Shown here piece by piece: positions 45,601 through 58,439 of a stretch of DNA of 64,000 bases. The DNA comes from Adiantum capillus-veneris. Taxonomy: Eukaryota > Streptophyta > Polypodiopsida > Polypodiales > Pteridaceae. The stretch lies in assembly GCA_014529385.2 (NCBI GenBank), contig CM043953.1:95692842-95756841 (forward strand), read 5' to 3'. The notes under the pieces were generated by a model. That model did not search any database. It was not told the origin of the DNA and was given only the letters and a program-made list of their open reading frames with translations. How positions within the stretch are numbered: the first letter of the stretch is position 1; every line of letters starts with the position of its first letter. The position numbers and the translations under genes are program-made.

Positions 45601-48200
45601 ACTTGGATTGCCTATTAATAGCTAGGCTCATGGGAGCCCCCTTGATGAGATGGAAATCGGAGCTCTGAGTTGTACCAAAATCATCACAGATGATGTTGAA
45701 AAAATGCATACTGTACTTTTGATGTCTTTTTGTCTTCTACATGCTTACCATTTGGCCACCATAGCAGGCAACACAAGTGCAAAAGCCTCTGGTGCATACT
45801 CTAACCATTGCTTGTTTCCTATTTCCATAAGCTTTTGGTCTCTATTCACATTACAAAGCTTTTATTACCTATGATGGGCAGCCTTTATTAGGTTCTTATC
45901 CCACATTTGGAAACCTTGGAAAGAGCATCATAGTTTCGGGTTTTAGGTAATAGTGTATGGTATTGCTCCATCAATCCTAGCATGTGTCTGAAGAATGATC
46001 CTCTACTAGATATGCTCATAGTAAGAGCCCTTTTTGGGTCCAGTCGGCACCTAGTGCAAAACCATTAACCCCACTTGATGATGGCAGAACCCCAAAAAGA
46101 TCATATGCCTTTTTGGGGCCAATCAAAACCTAGTGCAAAACCATTAACCCCACTTGATGATTCCAGAACCCCAAGTAACCTCATATTAGTTGTTACATGC
46201 TTTTAATCGACTCGATTCTCATTGTTATGCCCATTGAATGTACAAAAGGCTTTGTATTTCCCAAATCTAAGCAATGTTATGGAAAATCTTTATCATAAGC
46301 ATCCACAAATCCCTTTAAGTTAGGCAATAACTATGCACTATTATTTCAAAATATCCAAGTTGAATTCTTAACCTCCTCTCAATCAACTGACTTGAATTTC
46401 AAACTACCTCAACCTTAAGCTGATTCTCGATCATTGGACAAAAAACTCTATTTTCCCTTGTGGATGCCAAGCAACACAATATCCCTCCTCCCACCAAGCT
46501 TGCACATCCTTTAGCATGTTCCAACCTATTGGTGCCCTCTGACATCCATAACATCCTATGTTGCTCCATAACTTCCTCCAAGATTACATGACAAACTCAA
46601 AAACTTAGTCTTCACTGAGCACAATAATTTGATCAACAAAGAACTACCTATATGATAGCTCTCAAAACCCTTTGAACCATAAAAACCTTTAGAACCACTT
46701 TGAAATGCATTTCATCCTTTGAGACCTCTTGAAACTCCTTTCACTTTTTAAACCCTTTTAGATCATAGAGAATTATGAAATAAAACCATATCCATAACAT
46801 CAATACAAGCAATATAAAAACAATTGCAAACCCTTTAGTCCTCACACAAAACCTCATAGCATATCTCTCATCATATGATTCATAAAAAAATACATGAACA
46901 TGAAGATCATCTCCATCTTGAAAATACCTTTGTATCTTTGAATATTAAAACTCTTCATGCTTTTGCAAGTTATCATCTATTTCTCTGCACATATCATCAT
47001 ATTCGTTCAACTCATTGGTAGATCAAAATCCTTCTAGCTAAAACTTCATATGGAAGACCCATAAGATTTGCATCTTCATTCCCAAAAGAATTCTTTAGAT
47101 TAAACTTCTCATGTTTTAGGGTACCCTTAGGCATAAGCACCACACCTCTTCCTTTTAAATTCTCACCTTATTTCAAATATCTTTGAACCTCTACTTCATA
47201 AAACTTTGCAAGAGCAATAAAAGATAAAGTTGGAGTTCTCTTCCTACTTCAAGTCATCCCAATGTACACCCTTCCAATCTATAGTAGGTAGATACTCATA
47301 GATAATCTTGCAATACCCTCTGACATATGCAAGTAATCTTAATTCATGCCCCAGATATTGTTCACATATCCGTACACAACCAAAACCCTTAGAACCAAAA
47401 TGATAGGCACACAATGGCAAGGAATTTTTATTTGTATCTTCAGTACATAGATTAGAAATATTGCCCTTATATTCCAAACCTAATTATGTTTTTTGCCCTT
47501 CTATTCCACACTTTCATGCCACTTGAGCCTAAATAGCACCCATAAATGCTTCTTTTTGTTTACTTTGAAAATCTTGAAGCGTCATTCTTGCAAACATGGC
47601 TCCACCATGTCCTCATTAGTAGAGCCAGTAACAACTTGTCATCTTGTAGAAGACATGTGTCTAAAACAAACTAAACTTTGCTTCATCTAACATATGCAAG
47701 AGTCCTCAAACTTTTTTCACGTGTGTGGCATGCATCTCTAGCAACACACTATTTTATCTCTAATTACTGATAATCCAAATCTTCTTCTATAGTTGCTTTT
47801 ACAAAGCTACCCCCATTATTGGCAAACTCTTTTGCAAACCCTTGAATTTTTTCATTGAGCTCTAGAATCACCAATTGTTTAAACACCGCAATCATTTGGT
47901 TTTTTGAAAATCCTCAAAGTTACATCTCTGTTTCATAACAACCAATATATCCTTCAAGATCATATCTATGAAAAATATTCCTCTCAGCATATATGAAATC
48001 TAGTGCTTCCGCAAGTATATCATTTGTCAGTTTCTACTTTATTGTTTGGCTTTTTGCTCAAGCCAAAGCATTTCGCATCATCTCAACCAAATTATCTTTT
48101 CCCAGTTGATGAAGAAAAGTGATAAAACCATCCATCATCAATAGCATATTTTCATGGGTCATATCTCTTTTTTGATCACATTCCGTCTATTTCATATTGG
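45601..48200. other. No clear gene; weak coding-like track on the minus strand
   Basis: A direct duplication of about 90 bp (CAAAACCATTAACCCCACTTGATGA at 46057 and 46136, in pieces) is visible. On the minus strand, 47244-47477 (77 codons, AYHFGSKGFGCVRICEQYLG) and words such as GVVLMPKGTLKHEKF and KNSFGNEDANLMGLPYEV (47150-47040) look protein-like but lie in different frames. I cannot name a family. An old pseudogene is possible. Confidence 0.25.
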
Positions 48201-49100
48201 GTTCCTAGTCGAGATGTATCTTGCACAAGAAGGATGTGCTACTTTAGCTGGCGGATAAACATCGGGCCTTTGGCTATGTGATTTTGAGTGAAAAATAGCA
48301 CAATATACACACTAAGAAATATGCCCATGTCAAATCCCTAAAACCATGGTGCTTTTATTAAATCCAAATAAATACAAATCAACACAACCTGGTTCAGTGA
48401 TTACAAACATGGAAGCTTCTACTTTTGACCTTTCTCTTGTATGATTTTCCTACTCAGAGCTTTTACAATCGACATAAAAGATACCCTATTTAGTAATTTT
48501 CCTTGACTCTAATTATATACTTTGCCTTGAGGGAACTCTCAGATTTTCTCTACCAAATCTCTTATTACTTATTTCCTAAATGTTCAGGACTAACTTGGAA
48601 GTCCTTGGTTGCCCTTGACTTTGTCATTTCCCTCAACTAGATATCTCCATCGTCTTTGGTTTCCCTTGTTGAATCCTTCATTCCCACCAATTCTCTAGCT
48701 TTTAGTTCTCTCTCCTTGAGCTCCCTCCTATTGACTATCTTTGAGTGATTTCCTCTTTCCTTTGAATTCCCTTCCCTTTAGGCATGAACAACCTCTTTTG
48801 GCTAGGAAGTCCACTCAAAAAACTTGATACTCTGTGTTTGAATCTTTGATTCTCTCCTCCCTTCAATCCTCTTATTCTTGTTTGGCTTGGAAGCTCCTTG
48901 AATTGTCATTTTCTTTCTCTTCCTTGAGAGTTCCCATGACTCTTTGCTCTAGGTCTACATTCACTTCCCCCATTTGATGCTTTAACCGTAGATTCTATTC
49001 ATTGAATTCAATTTATTCTGCCAGAATCCTCTCCCTTTATAGCTCCTTGACCTTGCTTTTTTATAGGGTGTCATGCTTTTGAAACCTTGCGTGGGAAAGT
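48201..49100. other. Strand-asymmetric pyrimidine-rich stretch
   Basis: The plus strand is strongly pyrimidine-rich. Read on the minus strand it gives Lys/Glu/Arg-rich peptides in broken frames (ELKERELKAREF, LEQRVMGTLKEEKEN), as from a decayed coiled-coil protein or simply from base bias. No assignment. Confidence 0.25.
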
Positions 49101-52100
49101 GCTTTAATGATGTGGTAGGTTGGTGAAAAAGATGCGCCATGCTACCCGCTTTTGGATGCAAAAGTCTACACCTTGAACTTCTCAAGTTTTCTTGGTTCAC
49201 CGTTGCTTACAAACAAGCTATTACAAGCTAGTGCGAGTGACAAATCTCTCTTCTCCCTTTTGTTCTCAATGCTTGTGTTAAGCTGTTTAATACCCCTCTT
49301 TTTATATTGGCCACCATATTTTCATATTGGGCACCATTGAGTGGCCAAACCCCAAATTTCCTTCCCTTCAAGCTTTCAATCCAAAGTTGGATGCCCAATT
49401 AGGGTGCCTAATACCCCAAACAATTCCTTCATGCAAGTTGCTGAAGTTGTCCATAATCCAAGTGGGGATGTTCAATCAACCAAAAAATACCAAGTTTTTT
49501 AATTAATGCCCAAGGCCTAGGTATTCATGCCCAAAAATAGGTTGTTCTAAGAAAATCTTTATCTCGAGAATACAAAAATCCCATCAAGCCAACCCTAAGC
49601 AAAATTTAGTACTATTTGCTTGTAAATTCCAAGCAAGATTTTCATCTTGAATGTGTAACTAGCTCAAGGATAAGCTGAGACTCATTTTCCCAAACATTGG
49701 CAAAATATCCTCTTTTCTTCCTATATATTTGGAATGGAACAACAACGTGCAGGCGTATGCTTGATGCCAAGTAGTCACATTCAAAAAGCACTTAGCATTT
49801 AGGAACTTTTGTTTATGATATCTATCAAAACATAAAAGAGACCAACTCTACCGATCAGGCCTAGACAACCACTTGAGACTGTGTGTCCTTGAGAGACAAT
49901 CCCCCAAAGTTTTGCAATGGGACCATGGATAAATAAGAATTTGGCTTTTCCGATTGGCCCATTGCAACACCTTATTAGTGCTTTTGGTTGACACAACACT
50001 TACCAAAATGATTGAAAACAATCGGCAAACAAGCTACCAAGAGTATTGTGGGTTTATCCAAATGGCCTAAAAATGTTTGTTGGCACTACCCTATTAGAGC
50101 GTGTCTATGGAATTAATACAACTATTCTAATTGATTTGGGCTTCCCACCTTGAGAATAGACATTGCCTTGGAATGGACTGAACATGTGCTTCCCAATAAA
50201 CTTGCAAAGCTCAAAAAACTTGGATAAAAGAAGTTCTATAAGATCCTTGATTTTTGGGTCTTTAAAAAAAAATAAAATAAAGGTTTGTTAGGTCCACATA
50301 ATGTTAGCTTTACCATTTGTGACGTGATATGCTTATTAAACAATCATATAGTGCTTATAATTGGAAAAGAACAATGTTTTTTATCCTACTAGGTTGGGTG
50401 AACTCATGCTTTTGCTTGGAAAAATGTACTTTTTGGTGATTTTTGCATAAAGTAGGGCCGGATTCTGTTTTGGCAAAATCTTTTCTTTTGAGATTTTCAT
50501 GCTTTTTGGTAAAAAGCAAGATAGTTTCCTACATCTACTAGAACTACTAAAATTGTGGTTCAATTTTAGAAAAATTGATCTCTCTTTTTTCTTTGCACAC
50601 TTTTTTTTTTCTTTTTCAGTGCTTCCCAAAAAGCAACACATTGTTTTGCGATATCTAAACCTTTTTTTACTACTCAATCTATGCGAGAATATGTTTTACG
50701 AAAAGCAATATCTTAAATATGCAAAGCTGGGGCGGTGAGGTCACAATAGTATTAATTACTAAGATTCCATTTAAATCAAATGGCCAAATATTTAAGGGTT
50801 AGGGGATGAGGGTTGACCAAATAAAGAAAAATTAAAGTCTGTATTGGTTTTAGGAAAATAGCAATTTTCTTAAAACATGGAATGCTTTTAGGGGAAAAAC
50901 TCAGCACGCAATTTTACACACACACTCTCTTGCTTGCCAGAAATCTCATTATCACTCTCTTACAACAATGCAAGAAGCTTGTCAAAAATTGGAAAGTACT
51001 CTTGGAGGTCTCAACTCCATAGTCACCATCTCTTTCTCTCTCTACTTTTGTTTTTGCTTTGTCCAGGAATACTATGCTCTTGATTGATGGTTATACATAC
51101 ACATAGGCATGTATAGGCTTTTTGGACTTATGTTGAAGTTTCATTCTCTAATCACGTTTAGCATGCTCACATGTGTTTATGGTGTGTATGCACTTGGGTA
51201 GACACAAAAAAACATGCTCTTCTCCTATGTCGTGTGCAATCTAAACCACTAAGAATTAGCTCAAGCCCTTCAAAACAAGTTTTGACCACATGTTTTAGAG
51301 AATTTTCTCTTATAAGAAGAGTTACGATCAATATACACCTTGCTATGTTTTTGCACATAGTCAAGATTTTTTGGACCACATGCTCCACATAGGGCTATCA
51401 TATGGACTCACTAGAGAGGGAGGATCCCATTCAGCCAAGTCATACACTTGATTAGACATATTGAAATATAAGTTTAGGTCACTATATCAAGTCTTGAGAG
51501 AGATATTAATGGATGGGTATAGAATCACATATGTACCTATGGGTGCTACCTAGGAGGGGTACCATATGTGATCATGAGTTTGATGTTAAGTTCAATGAAT
51601 TGTTTTGGTGAGTTGATTTCACTTGTTTGGTTTCCAAGGAAGTATGCATTAATGCATGGTCACCTACACAAAGTAGTATAGTCACTTTTACATAAAACAA
51701 CTTTTGTTTTGCATTTATATGGGTGAAGTGATGTGATAAGGTGATTATAGGTCTGAATTTGATGCATTGGTATGAGGTCATATACTCTCTCTCTTTTGTG
51801 TTATGCATGTTCCAAAAAGGACAAAAAACCATTTTTCACACACGAATTAAATTATGGCATATGTTTACCCAAAGTGATGGGACTATTTTGTACCATACTT
51901 ATGGTCATTTGGTGATGATATATATACATGGAACCTTGGAGAATATTTGTGGATATCTCATGTGCATGTATACACAATTTTTTTATCTCTCTAGTCAAAT
52001 ATGTGAAAGAGGATCACATCATTATGGTATCTAACTTGCATATGGTTAAGAGCACTTAGATTGGTGTTTTACGAAAGTGTTTTCTCACGCATTAAGATTG

Positions 52101-53744
52101 TATCACAAGAGTCATGTGTGGGTTATGAGTCTTATCATAATGGGTGCAACTAAACTCCAAGTGTGGGGGTTATGTTTCAGGGATAGTTGTGATTTATGGA
52201 TCACGGATGAAGTTCCCTTATGGCCATGGTTAGGGTTGCGATAGCAAGATATGGCTCTTGGAATATTTTTCTAGTTATGGTTGTGTCATCAAAATATCTG
52301 CAACAATTTGTGATTTTAAGTGGTTTTGTAGGGATGGTTGTGCATCACCCAAAGAGGGGTGGGATGCTCATCCATGTGGTATGTTTGATGGATTTATGGT
52401 TCATGGTTTGAATTATCATTGATGATTTTGGTTTCTTGGTTGTAGAAAAGGTGTGATGGTATGAGATATGAAAGCCATACATAAGGTTTAACAAGGGTAG
52501 AGAACCAACATGATTGATTGTGGTTGCATAAAAAGGACTCACCTTTATGTTGGTATGCAACATCAATGGATAACCACCTAATAATTTGCGTTGCACAACA
52601 ATAAAGGGGAGGTCTATGGGGATTGGATCAATTATGTTCATGTAGGAGGGATTGACTAAGGTAGGATTGGCAAAGGTAGGATTTTCAAATGGACCAAAAT
52701 AGTGAGGCAGCCAGAAAGATCTGTGGTAGGTCTGCACAACTCAGTTCATGTATGAGGGGTGTGATCTGGGACTCGGTGTGGTCATCATTGAGACATGGCA
52801 CCTAAACTTGTCTGGTTAATGTTGATACCCTATCATTGACATAACAGGTGGAATTGTTTTAGAGCTCAGGCTCATGGGGAGACGAAGCGGCTTTGCTTGC
52901 AGCGTGGTATGAGATGAGGTGTTCTAGTTCACTCCCACTAAATTAAGATTCTCTTTGTTCGTAGTAGAAGGGGGTGGATCAATTGTGACCGGTTGATCCG
53001 TCTGGTACTCTTATAAAGTGATTTTTGGTTTAAGGTTATGATGTACTTACTTTTAATGGCATTAATTCATGTTTCATGTGTGTTTCATTTTAGTTGGGAC
53101 ATTGAAAGTTATCTCATGTTCTCTCTTGTGTCCACTCTATTTCACCCTCCACTATTTTGTCTCTCTTCTCTTTCTTCTTGATCTAGGAAGCACATATACT
53201 CACCCTTTGCTTGGTCACTTTTGAGTCCACTTTCACTCATACACATTAAGGGGTAGCACTATATGCATTGGCTGAAGTCCTGATCATGGCTTAAACTCTA
53301 TGCTATGTTGCACGTGAAAATTCCCTCCCCTATCTTTTGCTTCCACACTTTGAAATAATATAAATTGAGTACCAAATAAAGATGTTAATCCTGTGTATTT
53401 GTTGCATAGATCAATGGGGAGGGGTCCTCTCAAGTTCAATATGCCATGTATGTGGAAAAGCATAGGTGTAATGTCTAATTTGACCGAAATGTGCAATCTC
53501 ACAAGTTTAAGAAGGGAGACCTCGCAAATGGCTAGGGGCCTTGGACCATTTGTTCTGAGTGAAATAATAAATGGAGGAGCGGTCTAGCTCTTAGCCCTTA
53601 ATGACGCTCCCATGAAAGCATGCATTAATGGTTCTAAAGTGGGGGAAAAGGGGCCCACATGGCAGAAGAGTGTGTACATATTTTTAAAAGTTGACTTGAA
53701 AAGACACTTGAAATTAGAGGGGTCTCCCTTAGCATTTTTGTATC
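49101..53744. other. No gene recognised
   Basis: AT-rich DNA with short ORFs on both strands and no conserved motif, repeat array or element end that I can support. It could be intronic or intergenic. A pair of small overlapping ORFs at 50381-50738 on opposite strands comes from T/A-rich sequence. Confidence 0.4.
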
Positions 53745-53963
53745 TACAAATTGCATAAGCAACAAGGTTAGAAATCCTTCTTTTTTTTTCCAACAAAGCA
53801 GTGAAAGTTATATTAACAGAAGAGGGGAGACAAAGTTACAAATGTGTACCATGGAGCACGAGTAGTCCATGACCTTACCCGAGACAATATCCATTCTAAG
53901 GAGACTCTCCCTTTACAAAACCCACCCATTACAAATTGCATAAGCAACAGGGTTAGAAAATCC
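53745..53963 (-). mobile_element. Short 5'-truncated LINE-like retroposon with 33-bp flanking duplication
   Basis: A near-identical ~33-base duplication (ACAAATTGCATAAGCAAC...) is at 53745-53777 and 53930-53963. The 152-bp insert between them starts on the plus strand with a T9 run, that is an A-tail on the minus strand, preceded by TTAATATAACTTTCACTGC and TTTGTTGG, wording typical of plant LINE 3' ends. Confidence 0.7.
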
Positions 53964-54065
53964 CTCTATTGAACTCATGTTCTATGCTTACGTCTTTATG
54001 AGTGATGTCTTTAGGAGGGAAAGTGCCTTTTGCTAAAGTTAAAGCATGGTTCCAACCACTCCCTT

Positions 54066-54278
54066 AGAATGACATTGTTTAGAACAATACATGACATCTT
54101 GTAATAAGTAAAGCCTAGGAGTAGTTGTGGTCTCTCTGTCAAGCAGAAAACTTGTAATCCTATGACCCTCAAGCCTCGGTCTGAGCTCGATGTTGGTGTA
54201 TGTTTCTAATGTTCTTAACTATCCACTCACAATTGTGAGTTTCACAAAAAAGAAAAGAAAAAAAGAATGACATTGTTT
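54066..54278 (+). mobile_element. Small retroposon with perfect 15-bp target duplication
   Basis: AGAATGACATTGTTT occurs at 54066-54080 and 54264-54278. The 183-bp insert ends in an A-rich tail (CACAAAAAAGAAAAGAAAAA). The body contains GGGTCATAGG-type and AATGTTCTT words and looks like a transcript 3' end. No clear pol III boxes; LINE tail, SINE or processed transcript fragment are all possible. Confidence 0.8.
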
Positions 54279-54546
54279 TGGATATGCATGTAATCTTTAG
54301 AATTTCAGATGATATAATTGAATAGTGCTGTATATTTTGAGTAATATTTTGATATCCATGATATATGTAATATGCTTTCAAGCTTTGAATTCAAAAGTAT
54401 ATCCAGACTTGTACAATAAAAGCTTCTTATTCCAAACATATACTTCATTGAACCCATATACTTCATTGAAGCTCTCATTAAATGAAATCAAAGACTCATT
54501 TAGAGTTGAAAGAAAGAAAGAATTGAAGCAAAGATAAGTTTCATAC

Positions 54547-54835
54547 CTTTGACAACTACATCGAATGCCTTGTACAAATTAAGAGGAATGATGTTTGCCT
54601 CCCAAAGTCTGATTTGTAAGCTTGAGATAGATATTGACAATAAGGCGTTGTGTGTAGAGCTCAGCGCAATATTTGCCGTTTCATTACAAGCAGTGTAGTT
54701 GTTTAAACTTGTTACGTTCGGTAAACACCCAATTGGCTCCAAATTTGTGATTGCTAAAGTCCTAAAACCTAACTTATAAAGATCTTCCAAGGAAGCACCA
54801 ATTTTAGCAACCACTGTTGGAATGAATGTGAAAAT
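54547..54835 (-). CDS. GDSL esterase/lipase, single internal exon
   Basis: Open on the minus strand between a splice acceptor (TTTTTATTTGTAG ending at 54836) and a donor (AAAG followed by GTATGA at 54546). The 289-bp exon encodes IPTVVAKIGASLEDLYKLGF, RTLAITNLEPIGCLPNVTSL, NNYTACNETANIALS and THNALLSI. This is block III of plant GDSL hydrolases: the L-x-x-LY-x-LGAR helix, the P-P-x-GC-x-P strand (here EPIGCLP) and the N-x-L-x-x-HN helix. These secreted enzymes cleave esters such as cutin or xylan acetyl groups. The nucleophile (GDS) exon and the catalytic Asp-His (DxxHPT) exon are not visible within several kb either side. It is a lone exon of a long-intron gene or a captured fragment; splice sites are intact. 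Confidence 0.75.
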
Positions 54836-55024
54836 CTACAAATAAAAAAATTCTTAAAGAATTATTATTTGCATACAAAAAGAAAATACAAGTGATAACA
54901 TGTCTAGATATCCACACTACACACAGAGACAAAGAAAAATATTGAAAATATAAACCGTTATTACACAATCACTAGTCCCGTATTTGCACATGCATCACAT
55001 ACTTATACACAAAATGTATATGCA

Positions 55025-55094
<70 letters not shown>

Positions 55095-55779
55095 TTACGT
55101 AGACACACACACTCACACACAGATAACTTGTTCCACTTTGGCTGAAAATCGTAGCCTTTGAATAACCTCTTTATTTTGTGATTATGTAAGTATATATTTT
55201 TTCCATCTTGTGGGATTGTTCCTATAAAAGTTCTAAGAACTTCGTCTTCTTCTTCTTCTTTCCTAATAAAGTACGTAGGACTGTTTGTCCTCCCCATAGT
55301 GTAGGATGCCATGCATCACTTTTGGATAGAGGCATTCAATAAGTTCTCCACCCCATCCAAATGCTTGAATTCCTTTAGGTAGAAAGTCACTAAAATCAGA
55401 AAAGAAGAGGAAAAACTTATAAAACTTTCTGCTTTCTACTCTAGAAGATACCCCGTCCCCCTCAAAAGTTGACCAGGCTAGAATCACCTCTATCAAGAAG
55501 AGCCTTCAAGAGGAAGAGAGAGTCAACTTGTAGCACATCCAAGCATTCTTCCGAGTGTGGTGGGTGGGAAAGATAGGGAGTCCATCTAAAGAGATGTTCA
55601 AATTATCAATAAAAATAATTTCTAGAACCCCATCCCTCTTCCCATCAAGCACAAACAGTTTAAGAGAACCTAGGATAGCTAGGAACCACTTTGAACATCA
55701 TGAAAGACAAATCCTTTGACCCTAGAAAGGAACAATGGTCATAACAAATTTGGCAAGCTAGAGTGAGAATTGCGTCTCA
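54836..55779. other. Flank of the GDSL exon, with (CA)n
   Basis: (CA)n at 55026-55092. ORF 55263-55496 (-) (DFLPKGIQAFGWGGELIE) is protein-like but unassigned. No other GDSL exon seen. Confidence 0.3.
55026..55092. repeat. (CA)n microsatellite
   Basis: Pure CA tract of about 33 units. Confidence 0.95.
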
Positions 55780-55789
55780 ATTTGAAAGC

Positions 55790-56160
55790 ACCCTAGCTTA
55801 CCTTCTTCCCTCAACCACTAATCTTGAAGCAACTATAGAATTTCTCAAAAGCATTGAAACCCCAGGGCTGGATGGACTACCCAATGGATTCTTCCAAACC
55901 TTCAAGTCCACCATTTCCTCTTACTCTTAGCTGCTTGGGAGGAATTTGAGGCCTTCCCAATCCCCATCAACACTAGAATTATCAAGCTGCCTCACAAGAG
56001 AGGCACAAAAGAGTCCCTCTCCAATTGGAGGCCCCTAACTATGCTCACAATAGCCTATAAAATATATGCCAAATCCATAGCTCTCAGAATTTCCCGCACC
56101 CTCTCAAATGGCTAAACCAAGTACAAAAAGGTTATTGAGGACTTTATAATAATCCTCTCA
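55790..56160 (+). pseudogene. LINE reverse transcriptase fragment, N-terminal
   Basis: Broken frames read TPGLDGLPNGFFQTFK, then FEAFPIPINTRIIKLPHKRG and SNWRPLTMLTIAYKIYAKS, ALRISRTL. These are the S-x-G-x-DG-x-P-x-EF-Y and NWRPI-x-LL-x-x-x-YKI-x-AK-x-L blocks of L1-like plant RT. At least one shift and one stop. Ends near a poly(G) run. Confidence 0.75.
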
Positions 56161-56172
56161 AGAGGGGGGGAA

Positions 56173-56236
<64 letters not shown>
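56173..56236. repeat. Poly(G), 64 bases
   Basis: Uninterrupted G from 56173 to 56236, preceded by AGAGGGGGGGAA. Poly-Pro ORFs on the other strand are artefacts. Confidence 0.9.
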
Positions 56237-56237
<1 letters not shown>

Positions 56238-56559
56238 CACTATATGTAAAACCTATATATTGCATGCATTCAATTATTATTTCTAAAACTCCATTAGCTA
56301 TAAAATTTTCACCAATAAAAGGGACCTTTTCCCTACTCAATCTGTAATTTTTTTATTAAGCTTCACATGAAGAGCTAGTTGTGCGCGGGGGGTGGGGTGG
56401 GGGGGCCTCTAAACCTCCTTCCAAAATGAAGACTAAACACCCAAGAGAATCAGAAAGTTGTATTGTCCATTGCATGTCAGTACAGAAGACTCTTTCTCTT
56501 ACAAGTTCTAGTTCTAAAGAAGTAAGATAATATGTTATTCCTATCTCTTCTATGGTATG

Positions 56560-57440
56560 GAATCACTATTTATATTTGTTCCACAAGTCTGTCCAAATTG
56601 CACTCCTTTTTTGATGAGCTTCTGTATCCTTTTGTGTTTGTGATTGCACTGGACTTTCATTAGTGATTTAGACAAGTGTGAACCTGTTACGTGAATCTCT
56701 AGTTTACTACATAGCACAATGATAAGGGGCACTATAGATTTCACTCCTCTTACTTGATAGTCTGAGTAGGAGAGCACCACACTCCTCTCGAGGCCTTGAG
56801 ATGGCCCAAACCATCAGCTTGAGAGCAAGGTTGTCAACTTTCAAAAGGATATTGGTGACACATAGCCCTCCATGATTTGTGTAGAGGGTGACAATTTCCC
56901 ATTTGGTGTTGGAAGCCTTACTTCCATGGACATCCTCAGCCTAGAGAAATTTTGTGCATACTTGGGAAATTTGTAGAGGGTGGGAGTCTGGAGCCTACCA
57001 ATAGCAAGAAAGAAAGAATAGTATACAGGCAATTAAAAAGTGGTTAATGACGACTACTATTCTTGCTACCAACAAGGAGGCCTATAGACTAGCCCATCCT
57101 TGTAGTCTACTGCTGACTTACTACAAGACCCATTCACATATTTGTTTAAGAGTTACCTTATTAAAGCCCATGGGTATGCATAGAAACACAAATGCAATGC
57201 CAATGTCCTCTTCTATAACCTTACATCCTTGGTTGAGGATCTAGCTAGGGGGAGGAGAGAGGGTTTTCTTGATGCTTGTTTTGAAGTGATTGGTCTTTAA
57301 GTTAGAGCCATAAGCCCAGTACAAGGTTTCAAGGTGACCATTGGCCAATAGAGAATTTGTGTCATCAACAAATTGAGATAGGAATCATTGAAGACCACTA
57401 GGGAGTTTGAAACCCTCTTCATCAATTGTCCTAATAATAG
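56560..57440 (-). pseudogene. LINE reverse transcriptase fragment, C-terminal
   Basis: On the minus strand: EEGFKLPSGLQ, FLSQFVDDTNSLLANGHLE (catalytic F-x-DD), then in other frames SLLVARIVVVINHFLIACIL, TLYKFPKYAQNF, and words near 56800 resembling the conserved LAKWIIR segment after RT. Typical of plant L1-like LINEs. It lies opposite in strand to the 55.8-56.2 kb fragment, so the two are separate or rearranged copies. ORF 57515-57712 (-) may be further LINE. Confidence 0.65.
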
Positions 57441-57839
57441 ATCCTCCTCCCCCACCCCGGTGCCCCCCATCCCCCCTTCCTGTAGGTCCTACATAACCTT
57501 CAAGCTTGAAGCAACTACTCATAATAGACTAGATAGGAGTCCAAATTGAGTCCTCGAATAAGGCTAGGGATGAGTGTTTTTGAGATATAAGGAGGAAAAG
57601 CAAACGTTAGACCTACTATGTCCAAGCCTGAGAGTACTATTTTTTTAATTTTCATATGTAGGTTAGGGATGCCAACTTTAACAAGTTGTTGGATGTCCAT
57701 ACAAGGCTGCAAATATTTTATGATATGAGCTCAACTATGTTGGTTCAATCTTTTAGGAATTGAGCTCTAGGACTTACTGACAACCAATTGAAGGAAATGG
57801 GTGGCTAGGCCCATAAGGTTTTTGATGAAGGTCTATCAC

Positions 57840-58069
57840 TATTGGAAATAGGGTTGCAGGGAAACACACACAACCTGGAGAAGATGAGGAAGCTCAAGGC
57901 ACACAACAAAGACTAGTATTTCTTAGTGTGCAATGGAAAAGGATAAGTTAGCCCTAGAGTGATGGGTGTATATAAAATACATGGGGAAAAAAACCTCCTT
58001 TTGAGGGAAAAATGCCCCGACGATCCTAAGGGTGTTTTCACACATCACTACCACATCTATATGCTAACA
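57840..58069 (-). mobile_element. Solo LTR of the E2 family
   Basis: 230 bp matching the E2 LTRs from TGTTAGCATATAG (58069) to CCTATTTCCAATA (57840). No second LTR, primer site or matching flanks (AAAAT against ATCAC), so it is old or its edge was damaged. Confidence 0.75.
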
Positions 58070-58188
58070 AAAATCTGGTAGCAATGATCCCCCTTGGAAT
58101 AAAAGAACCCAAGATGGAAATTGCCACTCAAGTAGCAAAAGTTCCTCTTGACAGCCTGCCAATGCTTAGACCCTGGGGCTATGCATAA
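58070..58188 (-). pseudogene. pol: Copia pol, end of RT region (beyond E4)
   Basis: Minus-strand frame reads HSPGSKHWQAVKRNF, CYLSGNFHLGFFYSKGDH. This is the copia block (H-W-x-A-V-K-R-I-x-R-Y-L-x-G-T) that follows the segment ending VIKFM at 59923. RNase H beyond it is not seen. Confidence 0.8.
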
Positions 58189-58274
58189 TGTTGAGAATAC
58201 ACTGAAGCCAAAAGTCTTACAAAAGTGGATTGCTTCTCTCACTGACATGGCAATGGAGAGAGGGGTGTGCGTAG

Positions 58275-58439
<165 letters not shown>

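Noticed and set aside
56158-56340. Poly-proline protein
   Set aside because: Produced by the G64 run on the opposite strand.
55790-57440. One LINE with 5' inversion by twin priming
   Set aside because: The inverted part would have to lie 5' of the sense part; here the order is the reverse, so they are treated as separate fragments.
57835-58074. Complete insertion with target duplication at the solo LTR
   Set aside because: Flanking 5-mers differ (ATCAC and AAAAT) and copia sequence is not recognised beyond it.
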